Positions 1 through 6,093 of a stretch of 11,358 nucleotides of DNA are shown in pieces; the first letter of the stretch is position 1, and each line of letters opens with the position of its first letter. The DNA comes from Coriobacteriaceae bacterium (GTDB lineage Bacteria > Actinomycetota > Coriobacteriia > Coriobacteriales > Coriobacteriaceae), in assembly GCA_902362275.1 (NCBI GenBank), contig CABIWB010000009.1, forward strand, positions 1-11,358, read 5' to 3'. The position numbers and the translations under genes are program-made. Under the pieces are notes generated by a model. That model searched no databases. It saw nothing but the letters and a program-made list of their open reading frames with translations, and was not told where the DNA came from.

Positions 1-114
1 CGTACTTAGTTTCCAAAATCATTCCGCAGCGCGAAGGCCCCCGTTGTCAACGCTTCGAAGAAGCGAGACAACGGGGGGCCTTCATGCGCGAGGACGTTTT
101 GGAAACTAAGTACG
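1..114. repeat. Long nested inverted repeat (hairpin element)
   Basis: The outer 18-bp arms 1-18 and 97-114 are exact reverse complements (CGTACTTAGTTTCCAAAA and its complement). Inside them, 33-48 pairs with 67-83 with one extra base. The centre has a further 6-bp stem, CGCTTC (51-56) with GAAGCG (60-65). Only 19-32 and 84-96 pair poorly. The element lies 43 bp past the aldolase stop codon, so it may act as a terminator or mRNA 3'-end stabiliser. Its size, symmetry and terminal arms also fit a small non-coding mobile or REP-like element. The window starts at its first base, so it may extend further left. Confidence 0.75.
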
Positions 115-157
115 GGACCCGCCCAAGCCGTCCGGTGGGATCAGAGTATCCTTGCTG

Positions 158-1015
158 TTACTCTGCTTTGCCCACGGAGTTGAGGTTGGTCATGCGGATC
201 TTAACCAGCTCGGTGATCTCACGCATGCCCTCCTTGGCCGGCTTCTTGGGATCGAAGCAGGCGGGGTTCTCGGCCATGTAGGCCATGAAGCCCTTGGTGT
301 AGGCCTGACGCAGCTCGGTGGCGTAGTTAACCTTGCAGATGCCGTTCTTCACAGCCTCGGCAACCTGCTCATCGGGCACACCGGAGGTGCCATGCAGGAC
401 CAGCGGCACGTCGACGGCGTCGCGGATGGCCTTGACCACGGACTGCTCGATGTGCGGATCGCTCGTGTACACGCCGTGGCTGGTGCCAACGCCAATGGCC
501 AGCGAGGTGCAGCCGGTGCGCTCAACGAACTCCTTGGCCTCGGCAGGATCGGTGTAGGGGCTCTCGCCCTCGACCGCAGGACCGTCGTCCTCCTTGCCGC
601 CAACCTTACCGAGCTCAGCCTCGACGGGCACGCCCATGGCGCGGCCAGCATCGGCGACGGACTTGGTCAGGGCAATGTTGTCCTCGAAGGACTCGTGCGA
701 ACCGTCGATCATGACAGAGGTGTAGCCCGTGCGGAAAGCCTGCATGCAGCGGTCATAGCCATCGCCGTGATCGAGGTGCAGAGCGACGGGCACGGAAGCG
801 CGCTCGGCGGCAGCCTTGACCATGCCGTAGAAGTAGTCCAGACCAGCGGTCTTGATGGTGCCCGGGGTGGTCTGCATGATGACGGGGGACTTGGTCTCCT
901 CGGCAGCGGCCAGAACGGCCATAACAAACTCGAGGTTCTCGACGTTGAAAGCGCCAACAGCGTAGTGGCCGGCCTGAGCGTCCTTGAGCATCTTTTCGGT
1001 GGTAACAAGTGCCAT
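158..1015 (-). CDS. Class II tagatose/fructose-bisphosphate aldolase (GatY/KbaY-like)
   Basis: A 285-residue metal-dependent aldolase, the usual length for GatY/KbaY. It cleaves tagatose-1,6-bisphosphate (or fructose-1,6-bisphosphate) to dihydroxyacetone phosphate and glyceraldehyde-3-phosphate in the cytoplasm. The family motifs are clear: HLDHG with the catalytic Asp82 and metal ligand His83, SVMIDGSH at 100-107, VEAELGKVGG at 131-140, GTSHG with His180, and LHGTSGV with His208; these positions match the E. coli KbaY numbering. I chose the ATG at 1015, which has a GGAGAGGAG ribosome site just upstream; an open frame extends to 1156 but adds 47 residues unlike the family. The tagatose substrate is inferred from lacA, lacB and lacC in the same window and from the absence of a class I LacD; sequence motifs alone do not exclude fructose. 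No GatZ/KbaZ accessory subunit is visible. The gene is divergent from the DeoR-type regulator at 1351, its likely controller. Confidence 0.85.
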   Translation of the reverse strand: MALVTTEKMLKDAQAGHYAVGAFNVENLEFVMAVLAAAEETKSPVIMQTTPGTIKTAGLDYFYGMVKAAAERASVPVALHLDHGDGYDRCMQAFRTGYTSVMIDGSHESFEDNIALTKSVADAGRAMGVPVEAELGKVGGKEDDGPAVEGESPYTDPAEAKEFVERTGCTSLAIGVGTSHGVYTSDPHIEQSVVKAIRDAVDVPLVLHGTSGVPDEQVAEAVKNGICKVNYATELRQAYTKGFMAYMAENPACFDPKKPAKEGMREITELVKIRMTNLNSVGKAE

Positions 1016-1350
1016 GAGCGTTTGCTCCTCTCCCTCGCCCGCATCTGGACATCGGGCGTAGTTGTTCACAAGGCGTTTTACCTTGCGTTTTGCTGCGCTC
1101 ATTGTATGAAAATCGACAGCGTCGCACGTATGAGATATCACCGGCACACAGGTCAAGACACTCGTTTTTGAAAAGCAAACGGAAGGGATTCGCGCCGGAT
1201 CCCTCTATACGACATTGCAGTTTTCAAGCGAATCATCTTTCTTTTATAGAAAAGATAAGTAATCGAAAGGCGTTTTCTTACTTAAAAAGAAAATGAACGA
1301 AAATAGAGTCAACACAATTCCTGCAAATTCAAGTTGAGGATGGAGCAGCT
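1016..1350. promoter_or_regulatory. Divergent control region between the aldolase gene and the deoR-type gene
   Basis: This 335-bp region has no convincing gene. For the aldolase, the minus strand has a good -10 candidate TACAAT (1101-1106), leaving a leader of roughly 80 bases that contains a small hairpin (CAAGG 1069-1073 with CCTTG 1081-1085); no good -35 is seen at the right spacing. On the deoR side, 1221-1310 is sharply AT-rich and holds two inverted repeats: ATCTTT/AAAGAT (1235-1240, 1251-1256) and TTTTCTT/AAGAAAA (1273-1279, 1287-1293). GAAA/TTTC steps recur through this stretch, as in many DeoR-family operators, so autoregulation is a reasonable inference. Confidence 0.5.
1273..1293. 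promoter_or_regulatory. Inverted repeat, candidate DeoR-family operator
   Basis: TTTTCTT (1273-1279) and AAGAAAA (1287-1293) are exact reverse complements separated by 7 bases, 57 bp before the regulator's start codon. A second imperfect dyad lies at 1235-1256, with 8 of 11 positions matching between half-sites. Operator function for the adjacent DeoR-type protein is inferred from position and base pattern only. Confidence 0.35.
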
Positions 1351-2154
1351 ATGGCCCATGCAACAACCCGAGCCTTCGCCGATGAGCGTCGCGCTGCCAT
1401 CATGGAGATGCTCGAACATAACGCCTCGGTGCAGGTGGCAGAAATCGCCCAGACCTTTGGCGTGTCCTCCGTTACCGCCCGTGCCGACCTAGACGCGCTC
1501 GCCGAGTCCGGCAAGCTGCGCCGCACGCATGGTGGCGCTGTGTCGCTCCAGAAGCGACTGACCGTATCCACCCAGGATCGCCGCATCAATGTCAACGTCG
1601 CCGCCAAGCAGGCCATCGCGCAAAGCGCCATCGAGCTCGTCAATGACGGCGACACGCTGCTCGTCGACTCGGGCACCACGGCGCTCGAGTTCGTCCGGCT
1701 CCTCGACCAGCGCGATGGCATCACCGTTATCACGGCCGACATTACCATTGCCGATTACATCGACGAGAGCATGCCCTCGGTCGATGTCGTCATGTTGGGC
1801 GGGGCACTGCGCAAAGGCCATCGTTATTTGTACGGACCGCTCACTATGCAGGCGCTCCAAATGGTCCATGCCGATCTGGCCGTCATGTGCCCCGGTGCCT
1901 TTGTCCCCAGCTGCGGCTTTACGACCGACTTTCCGCAGATGGCCGAAACCAAAGCGGCTATGGTCGGTACCGCCCGTCAAAGCGTCGCCCTCATGGACGC
2001 CAGCAAGGTTAACGGACGCGGCATGTACCGCTTTGCCAAGCTGACCGATGTCGACACCATCGTGATGGACCGTGATCCCGATGGCGCCGTCGCCACCTCA
2101 ATCGCCGAGACCGCCGACGACGCCCGCCCAAATCTCGTCATCGACGGCGCTTAA
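1351..2154 (+). CDS. DeoR-family sugar-phosphate-responsive transcriptional regulator
   Basis: A 267-residue regulator, typical for the DeoR/GlpR/LacR family. Residues 11-63 form the winged helix-turn-helix, ending in the DeoR signature (RADLDALAESGKLRRTHGGA). The C-terminal sensor domain shows the phosphate-binding DSGTT at 106-110, the MLGGALR strand at 148-154, AETKAAMV at 198-205, and ASK at 217-219 with its conserved lysine. Such proteins usually repress sugar-catabolic genes and release DNA when a sugar phosphate binds. The ATG at 1351 follows GAGGATGGAG at good spacing. It is divergent from the class II aldolase, so control of the tagatose-6-phosphate genes, as by LacR in lactic acid bacteria, is likely; the effector could be tagatose-6-phosphate. 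That assignment is inference. The gene is followed by the hairpin at 2160-2196. Confidence 0.88.
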   Translation: MAHATTRAFADERRAAIMEMLEHNASVQVAEIAQTFGVSSVTARADLDALAESGKLRRTHGGAVSLQKRLTVSTQDRRINVNVAAKQAIAQSAIELVNDGDTLLVDSGTTALEFVRLLDQRDGITVITADITIADYIDESMPSVDVVMLGGALRKGHRYLYGPLTMQALQMVHADLAVMCPGAFVPSCGFTTDFPQMAETKAAMVGTARQSVALMDASKVNGRGMYRFAKLTDVDTIVMDRDPDGAVATSIAETADDARPNLVIDGA

Positions 2155-2159
2155 ACAAA

Positions 2160-2196
2160 AACCACCACAAAGGTGCCTGTCCCCTTTGTGGTGGTT
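2160..2196 (-). terminator. Intrinsic terminator for the flavodiiron gene, shared with the convergent deoR-type gene
   Basis: AACCACCACAAAGG (2160-2173) and CCTTTGTGGTGGTT (2183-2196) form a perfect 14-bp stem with a 9-base loop. Read on the minus strand, the stem runs directly into TTT-G-TTT, giving a proper U-tract about 30 bases after the flavodiiron stop codon. Read on the plus strand no T-run follows, so it would be weaker for the regulator gene. Confidence 0.8.
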
Positions 2197-2227
2197 GTGA
2201 TGGCTGAGCGTCAAAAGCGAAATGTCG

Positions 2228-3388
2228 CTACTTGGAAAGCTCGTCGGCGAGGGCCTCGATCTGAGCGCGCGAGGCGTCGTTGAGCGAGCCCAGCACGGTC
2301 ACCTTGTTCTGCGCCAGGGTGATGTCCTTCATGCCCTCGAGCTCCTTGGTCATAACCTTGGCAGCTGCAGGCGCCCAGGAACCGGCCTCGACAAGCGCCA
2401 CGGTACGGTTCTGATAGGCGTGCCCGGCAAGCGTGTGGATAAAGGTGCTCATGAACGGGAAGATCTCGCCCTGATAGGTGATGGAGGCAAGCACCAGACG
2501 GTCATAGCGGAACGCATCCTCAACGGCCTCAGCCATGTCGTCGCGAGCCAGGTCAAAGACGGAGACCTTCTGGCCGCGGGCCTCGAGAGCAGATGCGAGC
2601 TCCTCAACGGCAGCCTTCAGATGGCCGTACACGCTCGCATAGGCAATCGTGATGCCCTCGTCCTCGGGCTGATAGCTCGACCAGGTGTTGTAGGTGTCGA
2701 GGTAATAGCCCAGATTCTCGGTCAGTACGGGGCCGTGGAGCGGACAGATGATCTGAATGTCCAGGTCGGCGGCCTTCTTGAGCACGGTCTGCACGAACTT
2801 GCCGAACTTACCGACGATGCCAAAGTAGTAGCGGCGCGCTTCGCAAGCCCAGCCTTCCGGGTCCTCGATGTCGTTGGCGCCGAACTTGCCAAAACCGTCG
2901 GCACTAAAGAGCACCTTGTCGGTAGACTCGTAGGAGAAGAGCACCTCGGGCCAGTGCACGTTGGGGGCACCGACAAACGTTAGGCTGTGGCCACCCAGGT
3001 CGAGCACGTCGCCCTCTTTGACGACCATCTTACGCTCGGGGTAGTCGGTGCCAAAGTAGTTGACCATCATGCGGAAAGCACCCACGCTGGCCACAATCTG
3101 CGCCTGGGGATAGCGCTCCATAAAGGCGGCGATACCGGCGGAGTGATCGGGCTCCATGTGATGGACAACCAGGTAGTCGGGCGTACGGCCATCGAGCACG
3201 GCCTCGAGGTTGCCGAGCCACTCGTCGACAAAGCCAGCGTCGACCGAATCGGCGACAGCGATTTTATCGCCCAAGATAACGTAGCTGTTGTATGCCATAC
3301 CATTCTCGGACACGTCGTACTGGCCCTCGAACAGGTCAATGTCGTGATCGTTGACGCCAATGTAGCGGATATCCTTGGTGATCTCCAT
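2228..3388 (-). CDS. Flavodiiron protein (FprA-type A-type flavoprotein)
   Basis: A 386-residue two-domain flavodiiron protein. It reduces O2 to water and/or NO to N2O and protects anaerobes from oxidative or nitrosative stress in the cytoplasm. The N-terminal metallo-beta-lactamase-like domain (about 1-245) carries the whole diiron ligand set: His77, Glu79, Asp81 and His82 (HMEPDH), His145 (NVHWPE), Asp164 (FSADGF) and His218 (CPLHG). The C-terminal flavodoxin-like FMN domain (about 246-386) begins with ITIAYASVYGHL and includes TYQGEIFPF. No rubredoxin domain is fused. I chose the ATG at 3388, preceded by AGGAGG nine bases upstream; the open frame extends 21 further residues that look non-coding. 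It is an odd neighbour for galactose genes and appears to be its own transcription unit, with a promoter at about 3430 and a terminator at 2160-2196. Whether it prefers O2 or NO cannot be read from the sequence. Confidence 0.92.
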   Translation of the reverse strand: MEITKDIRYIGVNDHDIDLFEGQYDVSENGMAYNSYVILGDKIAVADSVDAGFVDEWLGNLEAVLDGRTPDYLVVHHMEPDHSAGIAAFMERYPQAQIVASVGAFRMMVNYFGTDYPERKMVVKEGDVLDLGGHSLTFVGAPNVHWPEVLFSYESTDKVLFSADGFGKFGANDIEDPEGWACEARRYYFGIVGKFGKFVQTVLKKAADLDIQIICPLHGPVLTENLGYYLDTYNTWSSYQPEDEGITIAYASVYGHLKAAVEELASALEARGQKVSVFDLARDDMAEAVEDAFRYDRLVLASITYQGEIFPFMSTFIHTLAGHAYQNRTVALVEAGSWAPAAAKVMTKELEGMKDITLAQNKVTVLGSLNDASRAQIEALADELSK

Positions 3389-3425
3389 CAGGCAAAGCCT
3401 CCTAGATAGACAAAAGAGCCCGTCT

Positions 3426-3457
3426 ATCATAGCACTCGCCTTCATAGCCACGGCTAT
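3426..3457 (-). promoter_or_regulatory. Candidate flavodiiron gene promoter with overlapping inverted repeat
   Basis: On the minus strand an extended -10 element, TGCTATGAT (3426-3434), lies 38 bases before the flavodiiron start codon. The -35 match is weak. About ten bases upstream of it, at the expected -35 position, is the 14-bp inverted repeat ATAGCC-GT-GGCTAT (3444-3457), a plausible site for a regulator. No regulator can be named from the sequence. Confidence 0.45.
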
Positions 3458-3486
3458 CTGTCAGCATCCTTACCGATTGTTTTTGA

Positions 3487-3502
3487 GGCGGAATATACCG
3501 CC
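3487..3502 (-). other. Small GC hairpin after the lacI-type gene
   Basis: GGCGG (3487-3491) and CCGCC (3498-3502) pair around a 6-base AATATA loop, 15 bases past the lacI-type stop codon on the minus strand. No U-tract follows on that strand, so it is a poor intrinsic terminator. It could weakly separate the lacI-type gene from the flavodiiron gene or be a protein-binding site. Confidence 0.3.
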
Positions 3503-3517
3503 GTTTACCTGTACAAA

Positions 3518-4549
3518 CTATGCGCGCGGTATCGCTGTGCTATGTCGAACGATGAGCTGGCCGGGAATACGAATGGCAACGGTTTTGTCCGTTGCCCCCG
3601 CCTTGGAAACCGCGTGCTCGAACACCTCGCGTCCACGCTGATGCAAATCGAATCGAACGGTCGTGAGCTCGTTGTGTGCCACAAAATCATCGAGCGAATC
3701 GTCGACGCCCACCACGCTCACGTCCTCGGGCACGCGCAGACCGCTATCGCGCAGCGCTGCAATCGCGCCATTTGCCATCTGGTCGTTTGCCGCGTAAATC
3801 GCCGTCATGGTGCGATCGTGCTCGGCCAGGTACCTGCCGGCCTCGTAGCCGCTGTTGGCAGACCAGTCGCCCTCGAGCGGCTCTGCCGGCTCGATGTGTT
3901 TACGCTCGAGTGCATCCTGCCAACCGGCGCGACGAAATTGCTCGTCGACCGAGAATGACGGGCCGCCAATATAGCGAATCTGCTCGTGCCCTAGCTCAAA
4001 CAGGTGATCCATAAGCAATAGCGAGCAGCCGTAATGGTCGGAATCGACCGTGGTCACCCGCGGGTGCGCGTACATGGTAACGATGACCGTGCCAATGCCC
4101 GGCAGTGGATCAAACGTCTCAAAATCGGGCGCCATGCGACTCATGCCGATGATGATGCCGTCCACCGGCAATGCGGCCATACGACGCGTGGCCTCGGCAA
4201 GCGAAAACTCCTCGGTCTTGGACATCTCGACCAGCGTGATGGCACAATTATGCTCGCGAGCAGCGCTGGCGATGCCGTCGATCATTGAGAGGTTGCCGAA
4301 CTTGGTGACATCGTTGACGCACAGGCCGACCGAATGATAACGGCCGTCGCGCAGCGAGCGACCGGCATAACTCGGACGAAAGCCGAGCTTTTGCATAGCG
4401 GCCTGTACGCGCTGGCGCGTCTGCTCGTTAACGTTAGACAAGCCGTTGGCGACGCGCGAAACCGTCTGCTGCGAAACGCCGGCAGCGCGGGCGACGTCGG
4501 CCATGGAGACCGGACGCGAACTGGTATCGTTGGACGGGCGCCTTGCCAC
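3518..4549 (-). CDS. LacI/GalR-family transcriptional repressor
   Basis: A 343-residue LacI-family regulator. The N-terminal helix-turn-helix covers residues 16-36 (MADVARAAGVSQQTVSRV), with recognition-helix residues Gln27, Gln28 and Arg32. The hinge helix follows near 58-70 (RPSYAGRSLRDGR), then a periplasmic-binding-protein-like sensor domain to the end, with GHEQIRYIGG near 193-202 and PEDVSVVGVDD near 268-278. The start is GTG at 4549, preceded by AAGGTG at suitable spacing; an ATG at codon 16 would keep most of the domain but has a weak ribosome site. It is divergent from galK-galT, and their shared region holds three copies of one operator-like motif, so control of galKT with autoregulation is the natural reading. 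The effector, probably galactose or a related sugar, is not evident from sequence. Confidence 0.9.
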   Translation of the reverse strand: MARRPSNDTSSRPVSMADVARAAGVSQQTVSRVANGLSNVNEQTRQRVQAAMQKLGFRPSYAGRSLRDGRYHSVGLCVNDVTKFGNLSMIDGIASAAREHNCAITLVEMSKTEEFSLAEATRRMAALPVDGIIIGMSRMAPDFETFDPLPGIGTVIVTMYAHPRVTTVDSDHYGCSLLLMDHLFELGHEQIRYIGGPSFSVDEQFRRAGWQDALERKHIEPAEPLEGDWSANSGYEAGRYLAEHDRTMTAIYAANDQMANGAIAALRDSGLRVPEDVSVVGVDDSLDDFVAHNELTTVRFDLHQRGREVFEHAVSKAGATDKTVAIRIPGQLIVRHSTAIPRA

Positions 4550-4643
4550 AGGATCACCTTCACCCTTGCGAGATCTGAATAGCGTGAATGCCGGCCCGGG
4601 CAGAAATACATCCCGCGCCGAGGCCCGCTATCGTCGGACGCAT

Positions 4644-4655
4644 GTTAACGTACTC
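4644..4655 (+). promoter_or_regulatory. Operator-like site 1 (GTTAACGTACTC)
   Basis: First of three copies of GTTAACGTACTC between the lacI-type gene and galK. The match extends one base at each side to ATGTTAACGTACTCT. It is closest to the lacI-type gene, about 30 bases downstream of a possible TATAAA -10 on the minus strand, a position suited to autorepression. Confidence 0.6.
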
Positions 4656-4761
4656 TACTTTTTCTATCTGCATCTCTTCTGCTTTATAAGTCCATACGGC
4701 AGTACCGTTCACGGCTGAATTTCTACCGATTACCAGATTCTCAAAAAGTGACAAGCGATGT

Positions 4762-4779
4762 GTTATGAGTACGTTAACA
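4762..4779 (-). promoter_or_regulatory. Operator-like site 2 (inverted copy)
   Basis: GTTATGAGTACGTTAACA is the exact 18-bp reverse complement of site 3 at 4830-4847. The central TGTTAACGTACTCA has the LacI-family layout: TG and CA ends flanking a CG core. Confidence 0.7.
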
Positions 4780-4829
4780 TAGCCCGTAACGTGCGGTATC
4801 GTGAACACTTGGTTCATGCCGCTTTAAGT

Positions 4830-4847
4830 TGTTAACGTACTCATAAC
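4830..4847 (+). promoter_or_regulatory. Operator-like site 3, proximal to galK
   Basis: TGTTAACGTACTCATAAC, an exact 18-bp match in inverted orientation to site 2. Core-to-core distance to site 2 is 64 bp, about six helical turns, which would permit repressor contact on one DNA face or a short loop. It ends 40 bases before the galK start codon and could block initiation. Confidence 0.7.
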
Positions 4848-4887
4848 GACGCAAAACCCACCCGGGCGCGCCAAGGAAAGGACTCCC

Positions 4888-6093
4888 ATGACCACCCCCG
4901 ACAAAAAGACACTCGCCACGCTCACCAAGCTGTTCGAGGAGGAGTTTGGCCCCATCGGCGACCGCCAGGTGCTCTACGTGCACGCGCCCGGCCGCTCCGA
5001 GATCAGCGGCAACCACACTGACCACGAGGGTGGCCACGTTATCGCCGGCTCGCTCGATGTCGCCGTCGACGGCATCGCCGTGGCAACCGATTCCAACAAG
5101 GTTCGCGTAGCCGACGAAGGCTATCCCACGTTTGAGATCGCGCTCGACACGCTAGACGTTCAGGAGTCCGAGAAGGGCACGTCCGCGAGCCTCGTCCGCG
5201 GCATGGCCCACGAAATCGCTGCTCTGGGCGTTGAGCCCCAGGGCTTCGACTTTGCCTTCACCTGCTCCGTCCCCTCGGGCGGCGGTCTTTCGAGCTCCGC
5301 TGCTGTCGAGGCGGCATACGGTCGCGCCATGGAGACGCTCTGGGGCGCACCCGCCATCGAGCCCGTCGCGCTCGCCCAGATGAGCCAGCGCACCGAGAAC
5401 AACTATTACGGCAAGCCCTGCGGTCTGATGGACCAGGCCGCCGTTTGCTTGGGCGGCCTCGCCTACATGGACTTTGAGGATCAGGCTCAGCCTAAAACCC
5501 AGAAGCTCGAGCTCAACTTTGAGGATCACGGTTATGCGCTCGTGCTCGTTAAGGTCGGTGCCGACCACGTGGCCGCCACCGACGACTACGCCGCCGTTCC
5601 GCGCGAGATGCAGGACGTCGCTGCCGAGTTTGGCAAGGCGCGCCTGTGCGAGGTAAACGTGGCGGACTTTGACGCCAAGCTCCCCGAGCTGCGCGCCAAG
5701 CTGGGCGACCGCGCCTGCCTGCGCGCCGTTCACTACTGGTACGAAAACGGCCTGGTCGATAAGCGCTGGGCTGCCCTGAACGCCGGCGACATCGATCAGT
5801 TCCTGGTCCTGACGCGCGAGTCCGGCGCCAGCTCTGCCATGTACCTGCAGAATGTCGTTGCCAAGCTGGGCTCCGAGCAGCCTTCGATGTATGCCCTGGC
5901 ACTGGCCGAGCACGTGCTCGACGGCCGTGGCGCCGTCCGTATCCACGGTGGCGGCTTTGGTGGCACCATCCAGGCCTTCGTGCCGCTCGACCTGGTCGAC
6001 ACCTTTATCACCAAGATGAACGGCTGGCTGGGCGAGGGCTCTGCCCGCCACTACGCTATCTCTGACAAGGGGGCTTACGCGGCATGGCTGTAA
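4888..6093 (+). CDS. galK: Galactokinase (GHMP kinase, variant signature)
   Basis: A 401-residue GHMP-fold sugar kinase, the usual galactokinase length; it phosphorylates galactose at C1 with ATP, the first step of the Leloir pathway. The N-terminal signature is present but altered (GRSEISGNHTDHEGG, 35-49), where most family members have GRxNLIGEHTDY. Arg36, His43 and Asp45 remain, but the position of the usual galactose-binding Glu is Asn42. The ATP loop is PSGGGLSSSAA (129-139), the catalytic Asp182 sits in CGLMDQ (178-183), a Tyr234 matches a conserved sugar contact, and the third GHMP motif is IHGGGFGGT (352-360). The ATG at 4888 has AAGGAAAGGA upstream. The gene overlaps galT, indicating one transcript, and is probably controlled by the divergent LacI-type protein. 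Galactokinase is the best call from the next gene; another hexose substrate cannot be excluded. Confidence 0.9.
   Translation: MTTPDKKTLATLTKLFEEEFGPIGDRQVLYVHAPGRSEISGNHTDHEGGHVIAGSLDVAVDGIAVATDSNKVRVADEGYPTFEIALDTLDVQESEKGTSASLVRGMAHEIAALGVEPQGFDFAFTCSVPSGGGLSSSAAVEAAYGRAMETLWGAPAIEPVALAQMSQRTENNYYGKPCGLMDQAAVCLGGLAYMDFEDQAQPKTQKLELNFEDHGYALVLVKVGADHVAATDDYAAVPREMQDVAAEFGKARLCEVNVADFDAKLPELRAKLGDRACLRAVHYWYENGLVDKRWAALNAGDIDQFLVLTRESGASSAMYLQNVVAKLGSEQPSMYALALAEHVLDGRGAVRIHGGGFGGTIQAFVPLDLVDTFITKMNGWLGEGSARHYAISDKGAYAAWL

Larger units (their letters stand above)
4550..4887. promoter_or_regulatory. Divergent lacI-type / galK control region
   Basis: This 338-bp region contains no convincing gene. 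It is AT-rich from about 4660 to 4850 and carries the three repeats of the GTTAACGTACTC motif annotated separately. For the lacI-type gene, the minus strand has a possible -10 TATAAA (4683-4688) with a poor -35. For galK, GTGAAC (4801-4806) and TTTAAG (4823-4828) at 16-base spacing are a weak promoter candidate that would put the third motif across the start of transcription. Promoter assignments here are tentative; the motif repeats are plain in the sequence. Confidence 0.6.

Noticed and set aside
1016..1156. N-terminal extension of the aldolase to an upstream start
   Set aside because: The added 47 residues do not resemble the family, whereas the start at 1015 gives the usual length and catalytic residue numbering and has a strong ribosome site.
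152..1171. A 339-codon open frame on the plus strand opposite the aldolase
   Set aside because: It is the antisense shadow of a clear aldolase gene. It has no ribosome site, and its composition is that expected from the complement of a high-GC gene.
1090..1296. Short plus-strand open frame in the aldolase-deoR gap
   Set aside because: No ribosome site and no recognisable protein pattern; it lies across the AT-rich control region.
2222..3409. Long plus-strand open frames opposite the flavodiiron gene
   Set aside because: Antisense shadows; the minus strand has all seven diiron ligands and a strong ribosome site.
5152..6051. 299-codon minus-strand open frame opposite galK
   Set aside because: Shadow of galK; no family motif and no ribosome site.
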